Origin: Nevskia sp.
GTDB lineage: Bacteria > Pseudomonadota > Gammaproteobacteria > Nevskiales > Nevskiaceae
DNA length: 64,000 nt
Assembly (NCBI GenBank): GCA_023229645.1
Contig: JALNYU010000018.1
Location: 14,522 to 78,521 of the forward strand
Direction: 5' to 3'
In this document: positions 33,650 to 42,865 of the stretch, one piece after another
Numbering within the stretch: position 1 is the first letter of the stretch
Layout: the number at the start of each line of letters is the position of its first letter
The notes under the pieces: generated by a model
Seen by the model: the letters and a program-made list of their open reading frames with translations, nothing else
Databases searched by the model: none
What the model was told of the DNA's origin: nothing
Program-made: the position numbers and the translations under genes

Positions 33650-33961
33650 ATGCCGTTTTACGAATATGTGTGTACCCGCTGCGGCGCAGCGACGACGATT
33701 CTGCAGAAAATTTCGGACCCGGTTGCCACGCAATGCCCGAAATGCAACGAGCCGGGGCTCAGCAAGCAAATTTCTGCCGCTGGTTTCCGATTAAAAGGCG
33801 GCGGCTGGTACGAGACCGATTTTAAATCCGGCGATAAGAAAAACTTGGCCGGTGAAGGTAGCAGTGGCGCGGTTGCGAAAAGCGATAAGCCGGCGGAAAA
33901 GTCGGAAGCAGCTGCCGCGCCCGCGACGCCCGCCCCGGCGCCGACGCCCGCCGCTACATGA
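33650..33961 (+). CDS. FmdB-family zinc-ribbon protein
   Basis: This small 103-residue protein has an FmdB/CxxC zinc ribbon at the N-terminus: MPFYEYVCTRCGAATT, with the second pair in QCPKCNEPGL, so four cysteines bind one zinc. The rest is a low-complexity Lys/Ala/Pro tail from about residue 65. FmdB-type proteins are putative regulatory proteins without an established molecular role. Start ATG 33650 has GAGG at -9. It overlaps the next gene by four bases (ATGA) and the three-gene set fmdB-DUF502-aspS is common in Beta- and Gammaproteobacteria. Confidence 0.92.
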   Translation: MPFYEYVCTRCGAATTILQKISDPVATQCPKCNEPGLSKQISAAGFRLKGGGWYETDFKSGDKKNLAGEGSSGAVAKSDKPAEKSEAAAAPATPAPAPTPAAT

Positions 33962-34629
33962 GCGAATTGCCGGAGGCCGCCCAGCCCGCTAACGGCGGAA
34001 TTGGGCAGCGTGTGTTGCGGCGTTGGCTATTCGCCGGCCTCCTTATCTGGATTCCGCTGGCGGCAACCTTGCTGGTGATCCGCTTTCTAATTGGGGTTCT
34101 CGACACAAGCTTGCTCCTCATTCCGGCGTCAGCGCGGCCTGATATTCCCGGCCTCGGGGTGATCCTGAGCGTCTTATTGGTGCTCGGCACCGGCGCGCTG
34201 GCGGCGAATTATCTCGGCAGCCGGTTGTTGACTTGGGCCGAGGAGCTGGTTAATCGCATCCCGCTAGTCCGCACGCTTTACGGTAGCGTGAAAAAGCTCG
34301 CGGAAACGCTCTTTTCGGAAAATTCGTCGTCGTTCAAAAAAGTGGTGTTAATTGAATGGCCGCGCGCGGGCCAGTGGTCGATCGGCTTTCAAGCTGGCGA
34401 GCCAATTCGAGAACTTGCAGCCAAGACTGGCCGCGAGCTGATCCCGGTTTTTGTCCCGACAACGCCGAACCCGACCGGCGGCTTCATCATGCAAGTCCCG
34501 CCGGAATCGGTGACGGTGCTGGATATGAGCATCGAAGAAGGGATGCGCTATATCATCTCGCTCGGTGTGGTGACACCGAACGGTGCTAATAGTCCGGCGC
34601 GTGCGGTGGCTGCGGTGGGTGACGGCTAG
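33958..34629 (+). CDS. DUF502 family membrane protein
   Basis: This 223-residue inner-membrane protein of the DUF502 family has no established function. Two hydrophobic helices are visible: about 25-50 (WLFAGLLIWIPLAATLLVI) and about 67-87 (GVILSVLLVLGTGALAANYL). After them comes the highly conserved soluble domain (NRIPLVRTLYGSVKKL, SFKKVVLIEWPR, VFVPTTPNPTGGF, EGMRYIISLGVV). It is translationally coupled to the FmdB gene and precedes aspS. The conserved association with aspS suggests co-expression rather than a shown functional link. Confidence 0.92.
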   Translation: MSELPEAAQPANGGIGQRVLRRWLFAGLLIWIPLAATLLVIRFLIGVLDTSLLLIPASARPDIPGLGVILSVLLVLGTGALAANYLGSRLLTWAEELVNRIPLVRTLYGSVKKLAETLFSENSSSFKKVVLIEWPRAGQWSIGFQAGEPIRELAAKTGRELIPVFVPTTPNPTGGFIMQVPPESVTVLDMSIEEGMRYIISLGVVTPNGANSPARAVAAVGDG

Positions 34630-34711
34630 GGCGCTCGCAACTTCTGCAATACCCCGGTTGGGGCGTTACAATCCCGTTTCGATTTCTTCTGAATTTAGTT
34701 CTCCCCTGATG

Positions 34712-36514
34712 ATGCGTACTCATTACTGTGGCCAGGTCGCCGAAGCGTTGACCGGCGAAATTGTTCGTGTCTGTGGCTGGGTGCAGCGCCGCCGCGATCA
34801 TGGCGGTGTTATCTTTATCGATCTACGCGATCGTGAGGGGCTGCTGCAGATCGTTTTTGACCCGGACGACGCCGAGAGTTTCGCGCAGGCAGAACGCTTA
34901 CGCAGCGAGTACGTCGTACAGGTTGCCGGCCGTGTTCGTCCGCGCCCGAGCGGCACGGAGAACGCGAATCTGGCCACTGGCAAGATCGAAGTTCTGGCGC
35001 AGTCGGTTGTTGTGCTGAACCGTTCTGAAACGCCGCCGTTCCAGCTGGATGACGACACTGTTGGCGAAGAAGCGCGCCTTAAATATCGCTATATCGACCT
35101 GCGCCGGCCGCTGATGCAGCGGAATCTGCGTTTGCGTCACGACCTGATCAGCCGCATGCGGCGTTACATGGACGCGCACGGCTTTATCGATGTTGAAACG
35201 CCGATTTTGACCCGCGCAACCCCAGAAGGCGCGCGCGACTACCTCGTGCCGAGCCGTACCCACGAAGGTAAATTCTTCGCGCTGCCGCAGTCGCCGCAGT
35301 TGTTTAAGCAATTGCTGATGATGGGCGGGCTGGATCGCTACTACCAAATCGCGCGTTGCTTCCGCGACGAAGATTTGCGCGCCGACCGCCAGCCAGAATT
35401 CACGCAGCTCGACGTCGAGACCTCGTTCCTGTCGATGGAAGAGATCATGGCGCTGATCGAGGGCATGTTTGTCGAACTATTCAAGGAGATGATGCAGGTC
35501 GATCTTGGTACGTTGCCGCATATGTCCTATGCCGAGGCGATGGGCCGCTACGGTTCGGACAAGCCGGATCTGCGCAACCCGCTGGAACTTATCGAGATCA
35601 AAGATCTCGTTGCCGACTCCGAATTCAAAGTGTTTGCCGGCCCCGCGAACGATGCGAAGAGCCGTGTTGTAGTTATGCGCGTCCCGGGTGGCGGCAAGAT
35701 TCCGCGCTCGCAGATCGATGACTACACGAAGTTGGTCGGGCAGTACGGCGCACGCGGTTTGGCCTGGATTAAGGTTAATGAAATCGCCAAAGGGCGGGAT
35801 GGCTTGCAGTCGCCAATCGTGAAAAACCTCAGCGATGCCGCGATCAGCGGCATCCTGGCGCGCACCGGCGCGGTTGACGGCGACCTCCTATTCTTCGGCG
35901 CTGACAAATACAAAGTGGTCTGCGACGCCATGGGCGCGCTGCGCATCAAAGTCGGCCTCGATCATGGCTTTACGGCATCGGGTTGGCGTGCGTTATGGGT
36001 TGTCGACTGGCCGATGTTCGAAGAGGACGAGGGCCGTTGGGTTGCGCTGCATCATCCGTTTACCGCGCCGAAAGTATTTGATGCTGCCGCGCTAGAAGCG
36101 GATCCGGGCGGTGTGTTGTCGCAGGGTTATGACTTGGTGCTGAACGGTATCGAAGTCGGCGGCGGTTCGGTGCGTATCCATCGCGCCGACATCCAAGCCT
36201 CGGTGTTCCGCCTGCTCGGGATCAGTGACGACGAAGCGCGCGAGAAATTTGGCTTCCTGCTCGATGCCCTAAAGTTCGGCGCGCCGCCGCACGGCGGTAT
36301 TGCGCTTGGCTTGGATCGCTTGGTGATGTTGATGGTCGGCGCCCAATCGATCCGCGAAGTCATCGCATTCCCGAAAACGCAGACTGCACATTGCCCGCTG
36401 ACAAACGCGCCGGGAATGGTTGATACCAAGCAGCTGCGCGAATTATCGATTCGCAGCACTGTAATAGCCGCAAAGCCCGAAACCAAGCCATCAGCAGAGA
36501 CCCCCGCATCATGA
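34712..36514 (+). CDS. aspS: Aspartyl-tRNA synthetase
   Basis: AspRS charges tRNA-Asp with aspartate. The 600-residue class IIb enzyme has an N-terminal OB-fold anticodon domain (VRVCGWVQRRRDHGGVIFIDLRDREG), then class II motifs: motif 1 near residue 145 (MRRYMDAHGFIDVETPILT), motif 2 with FRDEDLRADRQPEFTQLD, the bacterial insertion domain (about 290-420), and motif 3 GGIALGLDRLVML. Tandem ATGs at 34709 and 34712 are equally possible starts; in-frame codons further upstream run through DUF502 and are unlikely. Its stop overlaps the following lipoprotein start. Confidence 0.97.
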   Translation: MRTHYCGQVAEALTGEIVRVCGWVQRRRDHGGVIFIDLRDREGLLQIVFDPDDAESFAQAERLRSEYVVQVAGRVRPRPSGTENANLATGKIEVLAQSVVVLNRSETPPFQLDDDTVGEEARLKYRYIDLRRPLMQRNLRLRHDLISRMRRYMDAHGFIDVETPILTRATPEGARDYLVPSRTHEGKFFALPQSPQLFKQLLMMGGLDRYYQIARCFRDEDLRADRQPEFTQLDVETSFLSMEEIMALIEGMFVELFKEMMQVDLGTLPHMSYAEAMGRYGSDKPDLRNPLELIEIKDLVADSEFKVFAGPANDAKSRVVVMRVPGGGKIPRSQIDDYTKLVGQYGARGLAWIKVNEIAKGRDGLQSPIVKNLSDAAISGILARTGAVDGDLLFFGADKYKVVCDAMGALRIKVGLDHGFTASGWRALWVVDWPMFEEDEGRWVALHHPFTAPKVFDAAALEADPGGVLSQGYDLVLNGIEVGGGSVRIHRADIQASVFRLLGISDDEAREKFGFLLDALKFGAPPHGGIALGLDRLVMLMVGAQSIREVIAFPKTQTAHCPLTNAPGMVDTKQLRELSIRSTVIAAKPETKPSAETPAS

Positions 36515-37848
36515 GACGTGTAACGACGATTCGGCATATTATGGCAATGACGGCTACGACACTGCTGGTAACTGGCTGCAACCCTATCGGCAACGGTATT
36601 GGACCTACGAGTCTAACGATAACGTCGCCGACAACAGACCCGCTAACCAGCCGGGCCGCTGCGTATCGTTGTTTGCCTTCGCAGATGAACGCTGCGCTGG
36701 CGTTTAGCGATGGCAGCGTTGGTGACTTCACGAGCCGAGTTCGTTGGACGAGTTCTGATCCCGCTGTCGTTGCAGTTAGCAACGGTGACATTCCTTTCCC
36801 CGGAGCGAGTAACAGTTTTTATCCTCGCGGCACGCTAGTCGCGTCCAATACGCTAACCGGAAGTGCTGTTATCAGCGCTGATTTTTCTGGACTGTCTAGC
36901 AGTCTGAATGTAGACGCCAGCGTTCCAACTGATTTTAAGGTTCAGCTAGTTGATGGAATAAGCGGCACCGTTTCCCCAATAGCCGGGGATAGTTTTCGGA
37001 TGGCACCGGGTTCCTCGCAAGATCTGACGGTCACGGCCTCTCTTGACGGGATCAACCAGAATGTCGAGGCGGCTGCTACCTGGAGCTTTGACAACGGAAA
37101 CCCGCAAATTGCGACGATTGCGCCGCCGTCCGGTGTAATCACTACATTAGGCGCAGGTGGCCCGTTCGTGGCAAGGGCGACGTTTCCGGCATGTGGTGAT
37201 TCCGTAACAGCCAATATCAATGCTGTTCCAGCAACTGGGATTGTTATACGGCCGGAATTTGAAACAAATGGTCAGGCGACCGACCTGATTGTTCCCAATA
37301 GGGAGGCTTTCCGAATTTTTGCAGACTTCGGATCGGGGCCTGAACAAGATATCAGCTTGGCATCGGTGCTGGTTAGCTCAAGCGAAGTAGTTGCTTCTGT
37401 AAATACTGCACTTGGTGCCACGAGCGTCGTTAGTGCTGTTACCGCTGGCGGACCGGTAACGCTCAATACGACTTTTGCGCAGATTAATTCGCCTCTTACG
37501 GCGCCAGCGGTGGCGCTGACCACGGTATCGGGAACGCTACAGTCGATCGCGATCGAACCCGCTACTGCGACAGTCGTTGCAGGTAGCAGCGATATCCTGA
37601 CTTTTCATGTCATTGGGACTTATGCCGATGGCCGTACGCAAGATCTGTCCCGCATCGCGAACTGGATTAGTAGCGACAATGGCATTGCAACCGTGTCTAC
37701 CGGTGTTGGCGCGCCAGGACAGGCGGTTTCCACGAGCCGGACACTAGGTGTTGTAACGATTACTGCCAACATCCCGACCGCGACCACGGTCACGGCTGCA
37801 ACGGCACAACTGACGACAACGACAGTTTCTGGATCAGGTCCGCAGTAG
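36511..37848 (+). CDS. Lipoprotein with bacterial Ig-like (BIG2) repeats
   Basis: The first 23 residues form a lipoprotein signal with lipobox LVTGC, so the mature protein should be lipid-anchored at Cys23. The remaining 420 residues are rich in Ser, Thr, Val and Ala and contain Ig-like repeats of the BIG2 type. The clearest are SRVRWTSSDPAVVAVSNG (about 75-92) and the C-terminal LQSIAIEPATATVVAGSSDI followed by ANWISSDNGIATVSTG. Function is unknown; such proteins are often surface-exposed. Its start overlaps the aspS stop (ATGA), which is an unusual partner. Codon use is somewhat less GC-rich than its neighbours, possibly reflecting recent arrival or fast evolution. Confidence 0.85.
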   Translation: MRRVTTIRHIMAMTATTLLVTGCNPIGNGIGPTSLTITSPTTDPLTSRAAAYRCLPSQMNAALAFSDGSVGDFTSRVRWTSSDPAVVAVSNGDIPFPGASNSFYPRGTLVASNTLTGSAVISADFSGLSSSLNVDASVPTDFKVQLVDGISGTVSPIAGDSFRMAPGSSQDLTVTASLDGINQNVEAAATWSFDNGNPQIATIAPPSGVITTLGAGGPFVARATFPACGDSVTANINAVPATGIVIRPEFETNGQATDLIVPNREAFRIFADFGSGPEQDISLASVLVSSSEVVASVNTALGATSVVSAVTAGGPVTLNTTFAQINSPLTAPAVALTTVSGTLQSIAIEPATATVVAGSSDILTFHVIGTYADGRTQDLSRIANWISSDNGIATVSTGVGAPGQAVSTSRTLGVVTITANIPTATTVTAATAQLTTTTVSGSGPQ

Positions 37849-37997
37849 AGGCCGCAGGCTGATCGGGCTAGACGAAGCAATTCAGACGACTCGCGGTAAT
37901 AAACATAAGGATCCTCCATGAGCCCAACGGCTACCGGCTGGATCGGCTAAAATCTTCGACCGTTTAAGCTCGGGCGCTTTGCGTCGAGGATGGGATT

Positions 37998-39095
37998 GTG
38001 TCAGCCGTACTTAAAATTGATCAGTTCGATCTGTTGGATGACGCGTCTTGCGATGCGAGAATCAACGCCGCAAAGCGCATACTCGGCGGCCGTTTAGCTA
38101 TTCTCGGACACCATTATCAGCGCGATGAAGTGTTCAAGCATGCGGATTATTCGGGCGATTCTCTGAAGCTGTCGCAACTTGCAGCGCAGACGGATGCGGA
38201 ATACATCGTCTTCTGCGGCGTCCATTTTATGGCTGAAGTTGCTGACATCCTGACTTTTGGCCGCCGTTCGGTAATTCTGCCGGACTTGGCCGCAGGGTGT
38301 TCGATGGCCGATATGGCCAATCTGGTCAAAGTTAGAAAGTGCTGGAGTGAACTTTCAGAACTACTTGATCCTGATGAAAAAGTAACGCCCGTTACTTACA
38401 TTAATTCTGCCGCCGATCTGAAAGGTTTTTGCGGCGAGCACGGCGGCATTGTCTGCACTAGCTCGAACGCGCGAGCGGTTCTTGAGTGGTCGTTTGGTCG
38501 CCGAGAAAAAGTTCTTTTCTTTCCTGATCAGCATCTTGGGCGTAATACTGGTCTCAGGATGGGCATTCCGCTGGAACAGATGGTGACCTGGGATTTCGCC
38601 AAGCCACAGGGCGGCTTAACCGTTGATGAAATCCGCGACGCAAAAATCATCTTGTGGAAAGGCTTTTGTTCGGTGCACCAAATGTTCCATCCCGCGCATA
38701 TCGAGAAATTCCGGCGCGAAGTGCCACAAGGCCTGGTGATTAGCCACCCGGAAAATTCCTACGAGGTTTGCCAAGCCTCGGACTACGTCGGATCGACCGA
38801 ATACATCCTGCGCACAGTTCGCGCGGCGGCGCCCGGTAGTCATTGGCTAGTCGGTACAGAATTGAATTTAGTTAATCGCTTACGCGATGAAGTTAAAGCG
38901 AAAGGCGTGACAGTTCAGTTCATGTCGCCGATGGTTTGTATGTGTTCGACGATGTTCCGTACCGATCCTCAGCATCTGGCGTGGGTATTGGAAAACCTCG
39001 TTGCTGGCAATGTCGTGAATCAAATCCGTGTGCCTGAGGCGATCGCGAAGCCGGCGCGTTTGGCGTTGGATCTGATGCTTGAAGTGGTCGATTGA
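37998..39095 (+). CDS. nadA: Quinolinate synthase
   Basis: NadA condenses iminoaspartate with dihydroxyacetone phosphate to quinolinate in de novo NAD synthesis, using an oxygen-sensitive 4Fe-4S cluster. The 365 residues include the three cluster cysteines: Cys73 in YIVFCGVHF, one in GIVCTSSNA, and one in VCMCSTMFRT near the C-terminus. The substrate segments LGHHYQRDEV and ILPDLAAGCSMADMA are also present. The start is GTG at 37998 with GAGGATGG upstream; the nearby ATG at 37990 is out of frame. It stands alone; nadB and nadC are not in the window. Confidence 0.97.
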   Translation: MSAVLKIDQFDLLDDASCDARINAAKRILGGRLAILGHHYQRDEVFKHADYSGDSLKLSQLAAQTDAEYIVFCGVHFMAEVADILTFGRRSVILPDLAAGCSMADMANLVKVRKCWSELSELLDPDEKVTPVTYINSAADLKGFCGEHGGIVCTSSNARAVLEWSFGRREKVLFFPDQHLGRNTGLRMGIPLEQMVTWDFAKPQGGLTVDEIRDAKIILWKGFCSVHQMFHPAHIEKFRREVPQGLVISHPENSYEVCQASDYVGSTEYILRTVRAAAPGSHWLVGTELNLVNRLRDEVKAKGVTVQFMSPMVCMCSTMFRTDPQHLAWVLENLVAGNVVNQIRVPEAIAKPARLALDLMLEVVD

Positions 39096-39162
39096 AATAC
39101 ATCCGATCGAAATAGTGTTTGAGCACGTCTTATTTCGTCGCAATTTTGACTCTGGAACCCGC

Positions 39163-40449
39163 ATGTTTACTTCTCCGATACCCGTTTCTCAGGCTGATCC
39201 CGAAATTTTCGCCGTATTGGAAGCCGAAGCCGGTCGTCAGGAAGCGCACATCGAGCTGATCGCGTCCGAGAACTATGCGAGCCCTGCGGTGATGCAGGTG
39301 CAGGGCAGCTTACTGACCAATAAGTACGCAGAGGGCTATCCAGGCAAACGCTATTACGGCGGCTGCGAGTTCGTTGATATTGCTGAGCAATTGGCGATTG
39401 ATCGGGTAAAGCAGTTATTCGGTTGCGACTACGCCAATGTCCAACCGCATTCTGGCGCGCAGGCCAATGCCGCGATTTTCCTGGCGTTGGTGAACCCGGG
39501 CGATACCGTCATGGGTATGAATCTCGCGCAGGGCGGGCATTTAACGCACGGTCATCCGGCGAACTTTTCCGGTAAGCACTACAAAATCGTGCCATATGGC
39601 TTGGATCCGGCGACGGGCTTGATCGACTACGACGAAATGGAGCGGATCGCGTTAGACGCGAAACCAAAATTGTTGATTGGCGGTTTTTCGGCCTATTCGC
39701 GAGTCAAAGATTGGCGCCGGATGCGCGAGATTGCCGATAAAGTCGGCGCGTATTTTTGGGTCGATATGGCGCACGTCGCTGGGCTGATCGCGGCAGGGGA
39801 ATACCCGAGCCCGCTGCCCCACGCGCATGTTGTTACCAGCACCACGCATAAGACGCTGCGCGGTCCGCGCGGCGGCATTATCTTGGCCCAGGGTCAAAGT
39901 GAAGAGTTTTACAAGAAGCTGAATTCAGCAGTGTTTCCAGGTATTCAAGGCGGGCCGTTGATGCATGTCATCGCTGCGAAAGCCGTTGCCTTCCGCGAGG
40001 CGTTACAGCCTGAGTTCAAGCGTTATCAGCAACAAGTCGTCGCCAATGCACGGGCAATGGCGCAAGTATTAGTTGACCGCGGCTATAAGGTGGTTTCGGG
40101 TGGAACCGATAACCACTTGTTCTTGCTTGATCTAATTGCCAAGAATGTCACTGGCAAAGACGCGGAAGCGGTGCTGGGCCAGGCGCATATCACGGCCAAT
40201 AAGAATTCAGTTCCGAACGACCCGAAGTCGGCGTTCGTAACCTCGGGTCTGCGTCTGGGCTCGCCGGCGAGTACAACGCGTGGGTTCAAAGAGTCGGAGA
40301 TGGCGCAGGTCGCGGGCTGGATTGCTGACCTAGTTGATGCGATGGCGGCAGGCGTAGCCATTGAGCCGGTCATCGCCCATGTGCGCAGCCAAGTCGAAGC
40401 GCTTTGTGGTCGGTTTCCGGTTTATAGCGCCGCTAAGAAGGCGGCGTGA
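39163..40449 (+). CDS. glyA: Serine hydroxymethyltransferase
   Basis: GlyA interconverts serine and glycine and loads one-carbon units on tetrahydrofolate, with pyridoxal phosphate. The 428 residues show LIASENYASPAVMQVQGS, KYAEGYPGKRYYGGCE, the PLP lysine (Lys230) in STTHKTLRGPRGG and GLRLGSPASTTRG. ATG at 39163 is the standard start; 28 in-frame codons upstream overlap the end of nadA and are not family-like. It is 67 bases from nadA and about 100 from nrdR. No glycine riboswitch is visible in the short leader. Confidence 0.97.
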   Translation: MFTSPIPVSQADPEIFAVLEAEAGRQEAHIELIASENYASPAVMQVQGSLLTNKYAEGYPGKRYYGGCEFVDIAEQLAIDRVKQLFGCDYANVQPHSGAQANAAIFLALVNPGDTVMGMNLAQGGHLTHGHPANFSGKHYKIVPYGLDPATGLIDYDEMERIALDAKPKLLIGGFSAYSRVKDWRRMREIADKVGAYFWVDMAHVAGLIAAGEYPSPLPHAHVVTSTTHKTLRGPRGGIILAQGQSEEFYKKLNSAVFPGIQGGPLMHVIAAKAVAFREALQPEFKRYQQQVVANARAMAQVLVDRGYKVVSGGTDNHLFLLDLIAKNVTGKDAEAVLGQAHITANKNSVPNDPKSAFVTSGLRLGSPASTTRGFKESEMAQVAGWIADLVDAMAAGVAIEPVIAHVRSQVEALCGRFPVYSAAKKAA

Positions 40450-40547
40450 AGCGGCTATTTACGATCGTGCGTGTCGTGCCGGACTGCGTTGCGCAGGCCA
40501 GCAGCGCGGGCGCTGCGGCGCCGACAATGACGGTTCGAGACTAGGCG

Positions 40548-41105
40548 ATGCAATGCCCATTCTGTAAAGCGCCGGATACCCGTGTCATCGATTCTCGACT
40601 GTTCGAGGATGGCACGCAGGTGCGGCGGCGGCGCGAATGCACACGTTGCGACAATCGCTTTACGACCTACGAACGCGCGCAGTTGACGATGCCGTATGTG
40701 CTCAAACGCAGCGGCACGTTGGAACCTTTTGACGAAGACAAACTACGGCGCGGCATTGAGCACGCGCTGTTTAAGCGAGCGGTGACGCCCGAGCGCGTTG
40801 ACCACGCGATCGAGAACGTCAAACGGCAACTGCGGGCGACAGGCGAGCGAGAAGTCGAGTCGCGGCGGATCGGCGAATGGGTGATGGACGAGCTACGCGA
40901 TCTTGATCATGTCGCATACGTTCGCTTTGCATCAATCTATCGCAGCTTCGAAGACGTTAACGCCTTTCGCGAAGAAATTGCCCGTCTGGAGCAGCTTCCG
41001 ACCGCGGAGGCACGGCGCAGCCAGCTGTCATTAATTGTTGGCGAAACCGCGCCGGCGCCGACGAAGCCGCCGCGCAAGCCGCGGCCGGATCGGCAGGGCA
41101 GTTGA
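40548..41105 (+). CDS. nrdR: Transcriptional repressor NrdR
   Basis: NrdR is the zinc-ribbon/ATP-cone repressor of ribonucleotide reductase genes. The N-terminus MQCPFCKAPDTRVIDSR and the second pair in RECTRCDNRFTTYER form the zinc ribbon. The ATP-cone (MPYVLKRSGTLEPFDEDKL through VRFASIYRSFED) fills residues 48-140. At 185 residues it is longer than the usual 150-160, owing to a Pro/Lys/Arg-rich tail (APTKPPRKPRPDRQGS). It opens the riboflavin operon, a common gammaproteobacterial order; ribD begins 70 bases downstream. Confidence 0.96.
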   Translation: MQCPFCKAPDTRVIDSRLFEDGTQVRRRRECTRCDNRFTTYERAQLTMPYVLKRSGTLEPFDEDKLRRGIEHALFKRAVTPERVDHAIENVKRQLRATGEREVESRRIGEWVMDELRDLDHVAYVRFASIYRSFEDVNAFREEIARLEQLPTAEARRSQLSLIVGETAPAPTKPPRKPRPDRQGS

Positions 41106-41175
41106 CGTTGGAATTACGCGTGCGCCCGCAATCGGGCCGTCGGTGTTGCGATCGCGCAGTCGCGAGTCGGCGCTG

Positions 41176-42261
41176 ATGAATACCCCTGAAACCTCTATGG
41201 CACGCGCGCTGGCGTTAGCCGCGCGTGGCGCTGCCAGTACCCAGCCGAACCCACGCGTAGGCTGCGTCATCGTTTGCAACGGCGAGATCGTCGGCGAGGG
41301 CTGGCATCAGCGTGCCGGTGAACCGCACGCAGAAGTATTTGCTTTGCGCGAAGCCGGTGAGCGCGCGCGCGGTGCCGAAGCATTTGTCACGCTGGAGCCC
41401 TGCGCCCATTTCGGTCGGACGCCGCCGTGCGCCGACGCTTTGATCGCAGCGGGTTTACGCAAAGTCTGGATCGCGACCGTCGATCCGTTCCCGCAGGTCG
41501 CAGGTCGCGGCATCGAAAAACTACGGGCTGCGGGCATTGAAGTCGAATTCGGCTTGCTGAACGAGGCGGCGCGGCGATTGAACCGCGGCTTCTTATCGCG
41601 CATCGAACGTGGCCGCCCCTTCGTTACGCTGAAGCTGGCGATGAGCCTGGATGGGCGCACGGCGATGGCCTCCGGTGAAAGCCGCTGGATTACCGGCGCC
41701 GCAGCGCGTGAAGACGTGCATCGGCTCCGCGCCGAAGCCGGGGCGGTGCTGACCAGCAGCGCGACCGTCTTGGCGGACGACCCCGAACTTACGGTGCGCC
41801 TGCCCGGCGAATGGCGCCAGCCGGATCGAATTGTCCTTGATCGCCACGGCCGTGTGCCTGCCGCAGCCAAAATCTGGCGCCCCGGCGCACGGCGCTTTGC
41901 GGTGGTATCGGCCGCAGGCGAGTGTGGCCGGTACGACGCCGACGTCGTCACGATCCCGATTGCGGATGCACCCGGTGGTGCGCCGTTGGCGGCGATGTTC
42001 ACCGCGCTAGGCGGGCACGCTATTAACGAAGTGCTGGTCGAATGCGGGCCAACGCTGGCCGGCGCATTGCTATTGGCCGGGCAGGTGGATGCGCTAGTGG
42101 TCTACGTCGCGCCGAAATTGCTCGGTGACGCGGCGCGGCCGCTAGCGTTGCTGCCGGGGCTAAACCATTTGGCCGACCATATCGCCGTTTCATTCGAGAA
42201 CGTCGAAAAGCTCGGCGACGACTTAAAAATTGGCGCTCGCGTCGCGAGCAGGGGAGTTTGA
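41176..42261 (+). CDS. ribD: Bifunctional riboflavin deaminase/reductase RibD
   Basis: RibD performs the second and third steps of riboflavin synthesis: deamination of the pyrimidine intermediate, then reduction of its ribosyl side chain. The N-terminal deaminase (about 8-150) has the zinc site HAEVFALREAG and TLEPCAHFGRTPPCADAL. The C-terminal reductase (about 155-361) has VTLKLAMSLDGRTAMASGESRWITG and VLVECGPTLAGALL. I use ATG at 41176; ATG 41197 is an alternative, whereas the upstream basic stretch overlaps nrdR in another frame. The next gene begins one base after its stop. Confidence 0.95.
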   Translation: MNTPETSMARALALAARGAASTQPNPRVGCVIVCNGEIVGEGWHQRAGEPHAEVFALREAGERARGAEAFVTLEPCAHFGRTPPCADALIAAGLRKVWIATVDPFPQVAGRGIEKLRAAGIEVEFGLLNEAARRLNRGFLSRIERGRPFVTLKLAMSLDGRTAMASGESRWITGAAAREDVHRLRAEAGAVLTSSATVLADDPELTVRLPGEWRQPDRIVLDRHGRVPAAAKIWRPGARRFAVVSAAGECGRYDADVVTIPIADAPGGAPLAAMFTALGGHAINEVLVECGPTLAGALLLAGQVDALVVYVAPKLLGDAARPLALLPGLNHLADHIAVSFENVEKLGDDLKIGARVASRGV

Positions 42262-42262
42262 G

Positions 42263-42865
42263 ATGTTTACCGGGATAGTCGAAGCCCAAGGGCGGCTGTT
42301 GACGGTCGAAAATGTTGGCGGCGATCGCCGGCTAACGATCGCGACCGACGGCGCCTACCTCGACGGCGTACAGCTCGGCGATAGCATTGCGGTAAACGGC
42401 GTTTGCTTAACCGCTGTCGCATTACCGCCGCAAGGTTTTGTCGCCGATGTTTCGGTTGAGACTTTAAACGCGACGACCGCCGCCGATTGGCAACTCGGGA
42501 TGGTTGTAAATTTGGAGCGCGCGTTAACGGCGACCAAGCCGCTGGGCGGCCACATGATGTCGGGCCACGTCGACGGCGTCGGCCATTTGCTCGAAAAGCA
42601 CGAGGACGCGCGTTCCTTGCGTCTGACCTTTGAAGCGCCCGTCGCACTGGCGCGCTATATCGCCCGCAAAGGCTCAATCGCGATTGACGGGGTAAGCTTG
42701 ACGGTTAATGCCGTTACCGATGCCCGTTTCGAATTGAATATCGTGCCGCATACTTGGCAAAACACGACGCTGGGCACCTTGGTGGCCGGCGCAGCTGTAA
42801 ATCTAGAAGTGGATCTAATCGCCCGTTATCTTGAGCGTTTGCTCGAAGCGAGAGAATTGAAATGA
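42263..42865 (+). CDS. ribE: Riboflavin synthase, alpha subunit
   Basis: This enzyme dismutates two 6,7-dimethyl-8-ribityllumazines to riboflavin. The 200-residue protein has the two tandem lumazine-binding barrels of the family. The first starts MFTGIVEAQGRLL with VNGVCLTAVAL; the second starts GGHMMSGHVDGVGHLL with IDGVSLTVNAV. ATG at 42263 follows GGGGAGTTTGAG. It starts immediately after the ribD stop and overlaps the next start by four bases, so the operon is translationally coupled. The gene is called ribC in some species. Confidence 0.96.
   Translation: MFTGIVEAQGRLLTVENVGGDRRLTIATDGAYLDGVQLGDSIAVNGVCLTAVALPPQGFVADVSVETLNATTAADWQLGMVVNLERALTATKPLGGHMMSGHVDGVGHLLEKHEDARSLRLTFEAPVALARYIARKGSIAIDGVSLTVNAVTDARFELNIVPHTWQNTTLGTLVAGAAVNLEVDLIARYLERLLEARELK

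Noticed and set aside
36511..37848. Intimin/adhesin assignment
   Set aside because: Ig-like repeats are visible but there is no outer-membrane barrel or passenger architecture, only a lipobox.
41106..42862. FMN riboswitch in the riboflavin operon
   Set aside because: The gaps before ribD and ribB are 70 bases or an overlap, with no room for or sign of the RFN fold.
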